From contig OZ243959.1 in the NCBI GenBank assembly GCA_965214525.1, forward strand, positions 124,001-188,000: DNA of 64,000 nt. The letters run 5' to 3'. Positions within the stretch are counted from its first letter, which is position 1. Each line of letters starts with the position of its first letter. The position numbers and the translations under genes were made by a program. This document shows positions 51,691 to 60,293 of this stretch, in pieces. Origin of the DNA: Qipengyuania_B sp965214525 (lineage in GTDB: Bacteria; Pseudomonadota; Alphaproteobacteria; Sphingomonadales; Sphingomonadaceae). A model generated the notes under the pieces. The model was given only the letters and a program-made list of their open reading frames with translations, did no database searches and was not told the DNA's origin.

Positions 51691-54129
51691 ATGACGCGTC
51701 GAATTTGGTTAGGGACAATCGCCCTTGTCGTCATAGCCCTGTGCGGCATCGCGCTGGTCTTCCTGCATACCACCCGAAAACCCCTGCCCGATCTTCCAGG
51801 AACGCTTCGGCACCCGGCTTTGTCTGCGTCGGTGGAGATCGTTAGAAACGAAGACGGGGTTGCGCACATCTACGCGCGGACCAAACGCGATCTGCTGTTT
51901 GCTCAAGGCTATGTGCACGCTGCCGACAGATGGTGGACGATGGAATTCTATCGCCATGTGGCGCGCGGAGAGCTCAGCGCGCTGATCGGCCGAGACAAGG
52001 ACGCGATCGCGAACGACACGCTGATGCGGACCATGGGGTTCGGCACGCTTGCCGATGCCGATTACGCGGCGCTGGACGGCCCTACAAAGGCGTTGCTGGA
52101 TTCATTCGCCGCCGGCGTCACCGCCTATATCGGTATCCGTTCGCCCGGTGAACTGGCTGTCGAATATTCGCTCTTGCAGGTTGGTGGCGTCGAGCCAAAT
52201 GTCCGTCCGTGGCATGCAAGCGACAGCTTGGCGGTGGCGAAACTTCTTGGTTTCAGTCTTTCAGCCAAGGATATTGACGACGAAATCGAGCGGGCCGCGG
52301 TTCGTGCTTCGGTCGACCGCAACATGTATGCCGAATGGGCACCCGAGTACGCCTATGACCGGCACCCCACTGTAGTCCCGGTAGCAGGAGGCTCTATCGA
52401 CCGGCGAACCCCGACCCGCAATATCGGAACCGGTCCCATAGCAAGCACGGCGCCGGCAATTTTGTCGAACCGGTATTTCGCCGCGCTCCCGGGGCGCGCC
52501 GACGGTCACGGCAGCAACGCCTGGGTGGTCTCCGGCGCACGGACCGTATCGGGTCGGCCTATGCTGGCAGTCGATCCCCATCAGGGTTTGGACCTTCCCA
52601 ATACCTATCACGAGATCGGGCTTCATTTACGCCCCGATGACGGCCCCGCGTTCGATATCTACGGTTTTGCAGCGGCCCCGTTTTTCCTCGTACTCGAAGG
52701 AATGAACAGTGCCGGTTCCTGGGGTACAACCAATGTCAGCGGGGGCGACACGCTCGATCTGTATCGCCTGACAATCAATCCGGACGATCCGGACGAATAT
52801 CTGTGGGACGGCGACTGGCGAAAGCTGGATGTTCGTGCCGAAAACATCGCGATCGGTGGCGAGACCAAGCCGATACAGGTGAACGTGCGACGGACTCATT
52901 TCGGGCCGGTCATTCCAAGCGAGGACGGCGCTTCCGTCTACGCTGCGCGTTGGGGCGGCTTCGAACGATCGACTATCGCGCGCGCCAGTCTGGCAATCCC
53001 GTTCGCCACCAGTTTCCATGAATTGCGCATTGCCTTACAGGATTGGGACTATCCGCCGACGAACTTCCTGTATGCCGGGCAGAACGGGGAGATCGGCTTC
53101 CAGGAAGCCGGGCGTTTCCCGTTGCGTCCCTCAGGTGCGGATGCCTCGCTACCTCAAGATGGCAGCCGATCGGAAAAGCAATGGCGCGGCTATCTTCCCT
53201 ACGAAATGATGCCCAGCGTCCGCAATCCGGAACGCGGTTTCATCGTATCGGCGAATAACCGCCCGGTTGCCGAAGACTATTTCAGGGCATTCGAGCTGTC
53301 GCGTGGTGGGAATGTCGATGCCGATGCACTCCGCTTCGCCTCGCCCGGTTATCGTGCAGCTCGTATCGAACATCTGCTTGCGGCGCATAGCCGGCACGAT
53401 GCCGCTACGTTCCGGACGATCCAGCTAGATACGGTGGTCGCCGGACTGTCGGATCGCCTGGCTTTGTTCGATGCAGCACGTTTCAAGACATTGCCATGCG
53501 CGCGCGCGCTTGCGGGATGGGACGGATCGTTCGACACCGCCAGTACGGGAGCAACAGCGTTCGCCCGATTCTGGTCCCGCGTGCTGGACCAGGTTTATCG
53601 GCCGCACGTGCCACAGGTTACGTTCGGCGTCGGAGTGACGCAGCTCCAATCGCTGGAAGCGATCCTCGAGAATCCTGACAGCGGATGGTGGGATGATCCC
53701 GGCACCCGGATCGTCGAGCGTCGCGACGACCGGCTGCCGGCGCTGCTCGACGGGATCTGCGACGACGCAGAGGACTGGGGGTCGGTGCACCGCGCGCATT
53801 TCGAGCACCCGTTGTTTTCGGCATCGGGCATACCGTTGCTGGAAGGCTGGGGCAGCCTGTCCCCCATCGCCACCTTCGGCGGGGTCGGCACGGTCAGCAT
53901 CGGGCGCTGGAACGAAGGGTCGGGTAATTACGCGCCCAGGCATATTCCGGCCTATCGGTTCATCCACGATCTTGCCCGTCCGCATGCATGGTCGATAAAT
54001 TCCACCGGTCAGAGCAGTCACCCCGCCTCCCCGCATTACGCCGACCAGACGCACCGGTGGGCACAGGGGAAGTACCGCCGCGTGGAGCTGAACCCCCCGT
54101 CACGACAACCCGAAAGGAACGACCGATGA
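51691..54129 (+). CDS. Penicillin-acylase family Ntn amidohydrolase
   Basis: The 812-residue protein has an N-terminal membrane segment (about 5-25), an alpha-chain region with GVAHIYARTKRDLLFAQGYVHAADRWW split across residues 56-82, and the autoprocessing site HGSNAWVVSG, where Ser275 becomes the N-terminal nucleophile of the beta chain. FFLVLEGMNSAGSWGTTNVSG and the late NAxx-type NSTGQSSHPASPHYADQ are also typical. Relatives cleave penicillins, acyl-homoserine lactones or other N-acyl amides in the periplasm. ATG 51691 is preferred over TTG 51679, though neither has a strong ribosome site. It is coupled by ATGA to the PLP decarboxylase. Confidence 0.92.
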   Translation: MTRRIWLGTIALVVIALCGIALVFLHTTRKPLPDLPGTLRHPALSASVEIVRNEDGVAHIYARTKRDLLFAQGYVHAADRWWTMEFYRHVARGELSALIGRDKDAIANDTLMRTMGFGTLADADYAALDGPTKALLDSFAAGVTAYIGIRSPGELAVEYSLLQVGGVEPNVRPWHASDSLAVAKLLGFSLSAKDIDDEIERAAVRASVDRNMYAEWAPEYAYDRHPTVVPVAGGSIDRRTPTRNIGTGPIASTAPAILSNRYFAALPGRADGHGSNAWVVSGARTVSGRPMLAVDPHQGLDLPNTYHEIGLHLRPDDGPAFDIYGFAAAPFFLVLEGMNSAGSWGTTNVSGGDTLDLYRLTINPDDPDEYLWDGDWRKLDVRAENIAIGGETKPIQVNVRRTHFGPVIPSEDGASVYAARWGGFERSTIARASLAIPFATSFHELRIALQDWDYPPTNFLYAGQNGEIGFQEAGRFPLRPSGADASLPQDGSRSEKQWRGYLPYEMMPSVRNPERGFIVSANNRPVAEDYFRAFELSRGGNVDADALRFASPGYRAARIEHLLAAHSRHDAATFRTIQLDTVVAGLSDRLALFDAARFKTLPCARALAGWDGSFDTASTGATAFARFWSRVLDQVYRPHVPQVTFGVGVTQLQSLEAILENPDSGWWDDPGTRIVERRDDRLPALLDGICDDAEDWGSVHRAHFEHPLFSASGIPLLEGWGSLSPIATFGGVGTVSIGRWNEGSGNYAPRHIPAYRFIHDLARPHAWSINSTGQSSHPASPHYADQTHRWAQGKYRRVELNPPSRQPERNDR

Positions 54130-55571
54130 AACTGCCCGCGAAAGCCAAGGACAAAGACGAAGTTTACGCCATGCTGGAAAGCTATGGCGACCAGGACCTG
54201 CCGTGGCGCGAAGGTGGAACCTTCGCCTATGTCTACACGATCGACGCGGAGATGGAGGAGGTCATCAAGCATGCCTACATGCGCTACCTCACCGAGAACG
54301 GACTGGATCCGACGGTCTATCCGAGCATGCTTCGCTTCGAACGCGACATCGTGGACATGGCCGCCCAGCATTTGGGTTCGACAGGCGAGGTGGTGGGCAA
54401 CTTCACCTCGGGCGGTACGGAAAGCTGCATGCTCGCCTGCAAGACGGCGCGCGACTACAACCGGGTTCACAAACCGCATATCCCGAAACCCGAGATTGTT
54501 TTGCCGGTTACCGCACATGCGGCATTTCATAAGGCATGCGACTATTTCGACCTGACACCCGTTCTCGTTCCCGTTCCGACGGATAGTTTTCGGGTCGAGC
54601 CGGATGCAATGCGCGAAGCGATCACGGATAACACGATCCTGCTCGTGGGGTCTGCGCCGCAATATGCTCATGGCGTAATCGACCCGATTGCCGAGATCGG
54701 TCAGATTGCCCTGGAGAACGACCTCCTGTTTCACGTCGACGGATGCGTTGGCGCGTTCATGCTGCCGTTTTTTAAGAAACTGGGACGCGAGGTGCCACCC
54801 TTCGACTTCTCGGTCCCCGGAGTCAGCTCGATGTCGATGGATTTTCACAAATACGCCTACGCCGCGAAAGGTGCCTCGATCATACTGCACCGCGACAAGG
54901 AACTGCGCCGGCACCAGATCTTCACCTGCGCCGAATGGACAGGCTATACGGTGATCAACAACACGATCCAGAGTACCAAGACCGGGGGGCCGCTGGCTGC
55001 CTGTTGGGCATTGCTGCAATACATGGGCGAAGAACGGTATCTTGAGGTGGCTAAAAAAATGGTGGCCGGCATCGACGCCGTTATCGACATTATCCACTCC
55101 ATCGACGGGCTCCGCATCCTGGGCAACCCGGAATTCGTGCTTGTCGCGTTCACTGCCGACGACTTTTCTGTTTTCCCGATTGTCGACGAAATGCGCGCGC
55201 GCGGATGGTATGTCCAACCGCAATTGGGTTTCCATGGATCGAAGGAGAACATCCATCTTTCGATCGATCAGGCCACGATCGACCGGATCGACGAATTTGC
55301 GCGCGATTTACGCGAGGCGGTAGAAGCGGCAAGAACCGCGGTCCCGGTGGCGGGGATGAACGAATTGAAGAAGCATGTTTCCGGTCTGACGGCGGAAACG
55401 TTCACACCCGAGATGTTCGAACAGATCATGCAAGCGGCAGGCACGGCCGATGGCGCCTTGCCGGAAGGCACTGCAGGAATTAACGAGGTGCTAAATTCCG
55501 TGCCAGCGGAACTTTCCTCGAAAATCCTGACCGAATATTTCAACCAACTTTACGTCCCTCACAGCTCCTGA
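54126..55571 (+). CDS. PLP-dependent group II decarboxylase, sphingosine-1-phosphate-lyase-like
   Basis: The 481-residue protein is a fold-type I PLP enzyme: phosphate loop TSGGTES (94-100), ring-stacking His131 in VTAHAAFHKA, Asp205 in LFHVDGCVGAF and Schiff-base Lys242 in MDFHKYAYAAKGAS. The blocks GSAPQYAHGVIDPIAEIG and TKTGGPLAACWALLQYMGEE resemble S1P lyase more than classical glutamate decarboxylase. It either decarboxylates an amino acid or cleaves a retro-aldol substrate. Its start overlaps the acylase stop (ATGA), so the acylase product may feed it directly (inference). Confidence 0.9.
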   Translation: MKLPAKAKDKDEVYAMLESYGDQDLPWREGGTFAYVYTIDAEMEEVIKHAYMRYLTENGLDPTVYPSMLRFERDIVDMAAQHLGSTGEVVGNFTSGGTESCMLACKTARDYNRVHKPHIPKPEIVLPVTAHAAFHKACDYFDLTPVLVPVPTDSFRVEPDAMREAITDNTILLVGSAPQYAHGVIDPIAEIGQIALENDLLFHVDGCVGAFMLPFFKKLGREVPPFDFSVPGVSSMSMDFHKYAYAAKGASIILHRDKELRRHQIFTCAEWTGYTVINNTIQSTKTGGPLAACWALLQYMGEERYLEVAKKMVAGIDAVIDIIHSIDGLRILGNPEFVLVAFTADDFSVFPIVDEMRARGWYVQPQLGFHGSKENIHLSIDQATIDRIDEFARDLREAVEAARTAVPVAGMNELKKHVSGLTAETFTPEMFEQIMQAAGTADGALPEGTAGINEVLNSVPAELSSKILTEYFNQLYVPHSS

Positions 55572-55593
55572 ACGCTTAAGATGGCGGATTAAC

Positions 55594-55640
55594 TTGACAT
55601 CCGTGCGCCGTTGCGATGTATAACTGACCGTCAGTCATTA
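55594..55640 (+). promoter_or_regulatory. Promoter and operator C for the TonB receptor
   Basis: TTGACA at 55594-55599 and TATAAC at 55619-55624 (19-base spacer; a 17-base alternative is TGTATA) precede the receptor start. CTGACCGTCAGTCATTA at 55624-55640 is CTGAC-N5-GTCATTA and includes the perfect palindrome ACTGACCGTCAGT. Its position against the -10 box equals that of operator A. Confidence 0.75.
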
Positions 55641-55668
55641 ACAGTTGGCGACGATAGGGGAGAGTTTG

Positions 55669-58116
55669 ATGATGAATGGTCGTATTCCGATTTCGTTACG
55701 TTCATTGCTTGGTTCGTCCGTTGCAATGGCTGGATTGTGTTATGCCATGCCCGTGACAGCGCAGGAGTTGTCTCAGCTCGACGCGGACGATGAGATAACG
55801 CCCGCGGGAACGGGTGTGATCGTCGTCACCGCCCAGAAGAGGGAACAGGCGATCACCGACGTTCCCATTTCCATCACGAGCTTTTCGGAAGAGGATATCG
55901 AGAGCCTGCGGATAACCTCGTTCGACGATTACGCCGTGCGTACGCCGAATATCTCGTTCAACAATTCATCGGGCAACCGTTCGGACGTGCGGTTCTCCAT
56001 TCGCGGGGTAGGCCCGATCTCGCGCGGCGGCTCGGGAAACAGCGTGGGCGTGTATCTCGACGAGTTCAACATCGCGCCGAACATCCTGGCCCGCACGGTC
56101 GACACGCAGTTGCAGGATGCGGCGCGGATCGAGATACTCCGCGGCCCGCAAGGCACGTTCTTCGGACGCAACACGGTCGGCGGCGCGATCTCCATCACCA
56201 CCGTGAAACCCGACCCCGGCGAATTTTCCGGCCATGTGAAAGCCGGTTATTCGAGTTACGATACCTATCTCGGCGAAGCGGCGCTGAACGTGCCGCTCGG
56301 ACCGGACATGGCGGTTCGGGTTCTGGGCTATTACGATCGCACCGACGGGTTCCTGGAGCAGCGCGGCACGCATGACGAAGGCAACGCGACGGAGAATTAC
56401 GGGGGCCGCGCGGCGCTGCGCTGGCAACCCGGCGCAACGACGACGATCTATCTTAGCGCGATTTACTCGAACCAGCAGCAGGAGCTGCCGAATTTCGTTC
56501 CGACCGGATTTCTCAGCGAAGGCGTCGAGCTGCTGACGACACTGGTCGGCGGGGCTGCGGGGCGTTCTCTTTCGATCTCCGATCTGGCGGCTATCGTCGG
56601 CGCGGCCGATCCGCTCCCCGATGGCGCGTTTCCGCAGAACGAGAAGTTCATCAACACCGATATCGGTTTTCCCAGTGAAAACGAAACGCTGACCATTATC
56701 GGCCGTGTCGAACAAGAATTGACCGACGACATCGCGCTGACGGTGGTCGGCGGCTACATCGACAACACCTATTCGGCTTTCGGTGAGGGGGATTACACAG
56801 TCAACCCCAGCTTCACCGTGGGGCAGGATGTGGATTTCGAGGCCTACAGCATCGAGGGACGGCTGTCTGGCGGCGCCGACCGGTTCAACTGGCTGGTCGG
56901 CGGGTTCTACGGGCACGATCAGGTCGACCAGTTGCAGACCACGGAGAACCTGGCGACCGACCCCTTCACCGTCAATCCGATCCCGGGCATCGGACTGGGC
57001 GCCTATCCGCTGGCGTTCTTCTGCCTCGGCGGCATCAGCAGGATTACGGGCTGCCCGACTTCGCCCGTTCCAGGGTTCAGGCGGTTCATCCCGGGGGTGA
57101 ACACCTCGACCGGTTTCTTCGAGAATGTCCGGTTCGGCTCCGAAGTCGATTCCTATGCCGTGTTCGGCGATGCGACTTACGAATTGACGGACCGGCTGTC
57201 GATCAGCCTTGGCGCGCGATACACCAACGAGGAGGTTTCGAGCTTCCGTGTGGAAGGAGCGCTTGCCGATCCCTTTGCGCCGCGTTTGAGCAATCCCGGG
57301 ACGACGGCGAATTTCGACGACTTCTCACCGCGTGTCGCGGCGGTTTACGAAATCAGCGATGCCGTGAACCTGTATGGCAATGTGTCACGCGGGTTCCGCT
57401 CCGGTGGGTCGAACCCCGTTCCCGACAATCCGACGACCCCCGGCATCGACGAATCGGTCTTCGAAAAGGAATCGATTTGGAATTACGAAATAGGGGCAAA
57501 GCTGTCGGCGCTGAACGGGAGGGTTCGGGGAAGCCTGTCCTTCTTCTACATGGACTGGACCGATATCCAGATTCGCGCGCAGGACGTGTTTACGCAGCGG
57601 CAGACCATACAAAATGCCCCGGGCGCGACGAACAAGGGGCTCGAATTCGAAGTAGCCGTTACACCGTTCACCGGCTTGGATCTCGGCTTCAATTACGGAT
57701 ATATCGATGCCACCTTCGGCGACTTTCCCAATGCTCGAACCTTGGATGGGGCAGTGATCGACGCAACCGGCAACGAATTGCCCAATTCGCCGGACAACAC
57801 CTTTTCCGCACTTGCCCGATATTCGATCCCGGTCGGCGACGATTTTGACTTATATGTGCAGGGCGAATATGCCTTTGTCGACGATACGCAAGTCGATATC
57901 GCGCGTGACGATCGCCGAGCCAATCCGCAATACGATCTGATAAATCTTCGTGCCGGTTTCGAAACGGGCGTGATCCGCTTCCAGGCATTCATCGAGAACG
58001 TAACCAACGAAAGCTATCGTCTCGGCAGCAACAACCTAGAAACCTATCTCAGCGGTACACAGGCGGTTGTGGGCGAACGCCGGAGTTACGGGGTGCAGGG
58101 AACGTTTCGGTTCTAG
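55669..58116 (+). CDS. TonB-dependent outer-membrane receptor of the acylase cluster
   Basis: The 815-residue protein starts at ATG 55669 after AGGGGAGAG. It has a signal peptide ending near MPVTAQE, a TonB-box-like TGVIVVTAQKREQAITDVP, a plug with RFSIRGVGPISRGG and IEILRGPQGTFFGRNTVGG, and a beta-barrel ending VQGTFRF with terminal Phe. It probably imports the substrate of the adjacent acylase or dehydrogenase pathway. The operator at its promoter links it to the dimethylformamidase-like and MFS genes. Confidence 0.93.
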   Translation: MMNGRIPISLRSLLGSSVAMAGLCYAMPVTAQELSQLDADDEITPAGTGVIVVTAQKREQAITDVPISITSFSEEDIESLRITSFDDYAVRTPNISFNNSSGNRSDVRFSIRGVGPISRGGSGNSVGVYLDEFNIAPNILARTVDTQLQDAARIEILRGPQGTFFGRNTVGGAISITTVKPDPGEFSGHVKAGYSSYDTYLGEAALNVPLGPDMAVRVLGYYDRTDGFLEQRGTHDEGNATENYGGRAALRWQPGATTTIYLSAIYSNQQQELPNFVPTGFLSEGVELLTTLVGGAAGRSLSISDLAAIVGAADPLPDGAFPQNEKFINTDIGFPSENETLTIIGRVEQELTDDIALTVVGGYIDNTYSAFGEGDYTVNPSFTVGQDVDFEAYSIEGRLSGGADRFNWLVGGFYGHDQVDQLQTTENLATDPFTVNPIPGIGLGAYPLAFFCLGGISRITGCPTSPVPGFRRFIPGVNTSTGFFENVRFGSEVDSYAVFGDATYELTDRLSISLGARYTNEEVSSFRVEGALADPFAPRLSNPGTTANFDDFSPRVAAVYEISDAVNLYGNVSRGFRSGGSNPVPDNPTTPGIDESVFEKESIWNYEIGAKLSALNGRVRGSLSFFYMDWTDIQIRAQDVFTQRQTIQNAPGATNKGLEFEVAVTPFTGLDLGFNYGYIDATFGDFPNARTLDGAVIDATGNELPNSPDNTFSALARYSIPVGDDFDLYVQGEYAFVDDTQVDIARDDRRANPQYDLINLRAGFETGVIRFQAFIENVTNESYRLGSNNLETYLSGTQAVVGERRSYGVQGTFRF

Positions 58117-58170
58117 GCGCATAATCGCTGGCCGGGTATCAGCCATAACGTACGAATAGGCGGAACAAAC

Positions 58171-59574
58171 ATGCTCGAAGGCAGTAATCGGTCGCTGGAG
58201 GAGATTGACCGCCAGACGCATTTTCACAGTTCTACCGATCTCAGCGCGCATTCGGGCGGGAGATCTCCGGCACCGGTTATCGTCCGGGCCGAGGGATCAA
58301 TGATTTACGAGGAAGATGGACACGGTCTGCTGGACGGTTTCGCGGGATTGTACTGCGTCAATGTGGGCTATGGTCGGCAGGAGATCATCGACGCGATCGC
58401 GCGACAGGGGCGTGACCTTGCGTATTACCACGTGTTCGCCGGCAATACGAACGCCCCGACGGTAAAGCTGTCCGAGCGCATACTAGCAATGGCGCCAGCG
58501 GGTATGGCGCGGGTGTTCTATGGCCTTTCCGGGTCCGATGCTAACGACACCCAGTTCAAAATCGTACGCTACTACAACAACATATTGGACCGTCCGGCGA
58601 AGAAAAAGGTCATTTCGCGTCTGGGTGCCTATCATGGGTCGGGGGTCGTATCGGGCAGCATGACCGGCATGCCGCTATGGCACGATCACTTCGACCTTCC
58701 CCTCCCCGATATTCTTCACGCGGAAGCGCCGTATTATTACGCTAACGCCAAACCCGGCGAGAGCGAGGTGGACTACGCCCTTGCCTGTGCGCAACGGTTG
58801 GAGTCGATGATCCTGCGCGAAGGACCCGAAACGATCGCGGCATTTATCGCCGAACCCGTAATGGGTACCGGAGGCCTTGTCCCGCCGCCTGCGGGATATT
58901 GGGCGGCGGTTCAGACAATTTTGCGAAAACACGATATTCTCCTGATCGCAGACGAAGTGGTGTCGGGCTTCGGTCGGCTGGGCATGGCCTTCGGATGCGA
59001 TTACTACGATATCGAGCCCGATCTCATGACCGTTGCGAAGGGTTTGTCGAGCGCCTACCTGCCCATCTCCGGTGTGATCGTTGGGCAAAAGGTCTGGAAC
59101 GTCCTTATCGAAGGCGGAGAGCTGCACGGCGTTTTCGGCCATGGTACGACCTACGGCGGCCATCCAATGTGCGCTGCGGCAGCCAACAGCAATTTGGATA
59201 TCATCGAAGGCGAAGGATTGATCGAGCGGGTCGCCGATATATCACCCTATTTCCAACGTTGCATGAAGGAAACGCTAGGCGACCATCCGCTGGTCGGCGA
59301 CGTGCGTGGGGTAGGCCTGTTAAGCGGAGTAGAGCTTTCAGCCGACAAGGACCGCCGCCGACCGTTCTCACCCGAAGCAAAACCGCATCTGCGCGCGAGC
59401 GGCCATGCCCGTCGCATGGGTATCATCGCAAGAGCCATGCCGGCCGGCCAAATCCTGGGATTTGCGCCACCCTTCATCATCGAACGCGGAGAGATCGATC
59501 GTCTTGCCGATGTCACCAGGGCAGCACTCGACAAGACGCTGGACAACTTGACCGACGAGGGGCTGTTCGCTTGA
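58171..59574 (+). CDS. Class III (omega-type) aminotransferase
   Basis: The 467-residue PLP enzyme has the cofactor phosphate segment GLSGSDANDTQFK, Asp261 in LLIADEVVSGFGRLG and Schiff-base Lys290 in LMTVAKGLSSAY. SGSDAND is usual in omega-amino acid and amine:pyruvate transaminases. It converts an amine or omega-amino acid into an aldehyde. The gene begins 55 bases after the TonB receptor stop and is coupled to the TetR gene through a TTGA overlap, so receptor, transaminase, regulator and dehydrogenase may form one transcript. Confidence 0.93.
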   Translation: MLEGSNRSLEEIDRQTHFHSSTDLSAHSGGRSPAPVIVRAEGSMIYEEDGHGLLDGFAGLYCVNVGYGRQEIIDAIARQGRDLAYYHVFAGNTNAPTVKLSERILAMAPAGMARVFYGLSGSDANDTQFKIVRYYNNILDRPAKKKVISRLGAYHGSGVVSGSMTGMPLWHDHFDLPLPDILHAEAPYYYANAKPGESEVDYALACAQRLESMILREGPETIAAFIAEPVMGTGGLVPPPAGYWAAVQTILRKHDILLIADEVVSGFGRLGMAFGCDYYDIEPDLMTVAKGLSSAYLPISGVIVGQKVWNVLIEGGELHGVFGHGTTYGGHPMCAAAANSNLDIIEGEGLIERVADISPYFQRCMKETLGDHPLVGDVRGVGLLSGVELSADKDRRRPFSPEAKPHLRASGHARRMGIIARAMPAGQILGFAPPFIIERGEIDRLADVTRAALDKTLDNLTDEGLFA

Positions 59575-60293
59575 CGCGCACGAAGGTGACCAAGAACCCC
59601 GAACTTGCTTCGCATAAACGAACGCGGCGAAAGACGTCTGCGATCCGCCGGGCCCGCGGGGAAGACGAGAGGGAAGCGCGCAGTCTGTCGATCCTCGCCG
59701 CAGCCGAGGAACTGTTTCTCGAACACAAGGAGCAATTGCCCACGGTGGCCGAAGTCGCACGGCGTACCGGCATCGCCAAGGGCACGATCTACCTTTATTT
59801 CCCGACCAAGGAGACGCTCTTTCTGGCTTTGTTCGAATTGCGGGCAGGGGAATGGATTGCCGATATCGAACGGCAATTATCAGCAGATACGGTCCCCGCC
59901 ACTGCGGATTGGCTGATCGAAGTTATCCTATCCTATCCGATGCACAACACCGGCGTCCTCGACCTCGCCAGTCTTTCCAGTACCATGCTGGAAACCAACA
60001 TCGCAATCGAGACGACGATGGCGTTCAAGGCCGCACTGGGAAGAAAATTAGCCCGATGTGGTGCGACACTGGCCGGTCGGTGCGATTCGATCGATGGTGC
60101 TCCTGCGGCGATGCTGTTCATTCGCAGTTACGCCTATCTGGTTGGAATATGGCAGTTGGTCGAACTGCCGACTGCTCTGAAGGAAGCTCGGGAAAAAAGC
60201 GATATCCCGTTATTCGCAGTGACATTCGAACAGCACGCCCGCGAAGGGTTGCGTCCGCTCTGGTCGCTAGTCTTGCCCGGCGATACGTCGTGA
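59571..60293 (+). CDS. TetR family transcriptional regulator of the acylase cluster
   Basis: The product of about 240 residues has an unusually basic N-terminal tail of some 40 residues, then a TetR DNA-binding domain: LSILAAAEELFLEHKEQLP, TVAEVARRTGIAKGTIYLYF, PTKETLFLALFE. The TTG at 59571 overlaps the aminotransferase stop; a GTG at 59586 is an alternative. Its stop overlaps the ALDH GTG start (GTGA). As the only regulator in the cluster it is the best candidate for binding TGAC-N5-GTCA, a size and symmetry normal for TetR operators (inference). Confidence 0.9.
   Translation: MTRTKVTKNPELASHKRTRRKTSAIRRARGEDEREARSLSILAAAEELFLEHKEQLPTVAEVARRTGIAKGTIYLYFPTKETLFLALFELRAGEWIADIERQLSADTVPATADWLIEVILSYPMHNTGVLDLASLSSTMLETNIAIETTMAFKAALGRKLARCGATLAGRCDSIDGAPAAMLFIRSYAYLVGIWQLVELPTALKEAREKSDIPLFAVTFEQHAREGLRPLWSLVLPGDTS

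Noticed and set aside
54036..55256. A 406-codon open frame on the minus strand
   Set aside because: It lies opposite the PLP decarboxylase, whose motifs are complete, and its composition is that of a reverse shadow.
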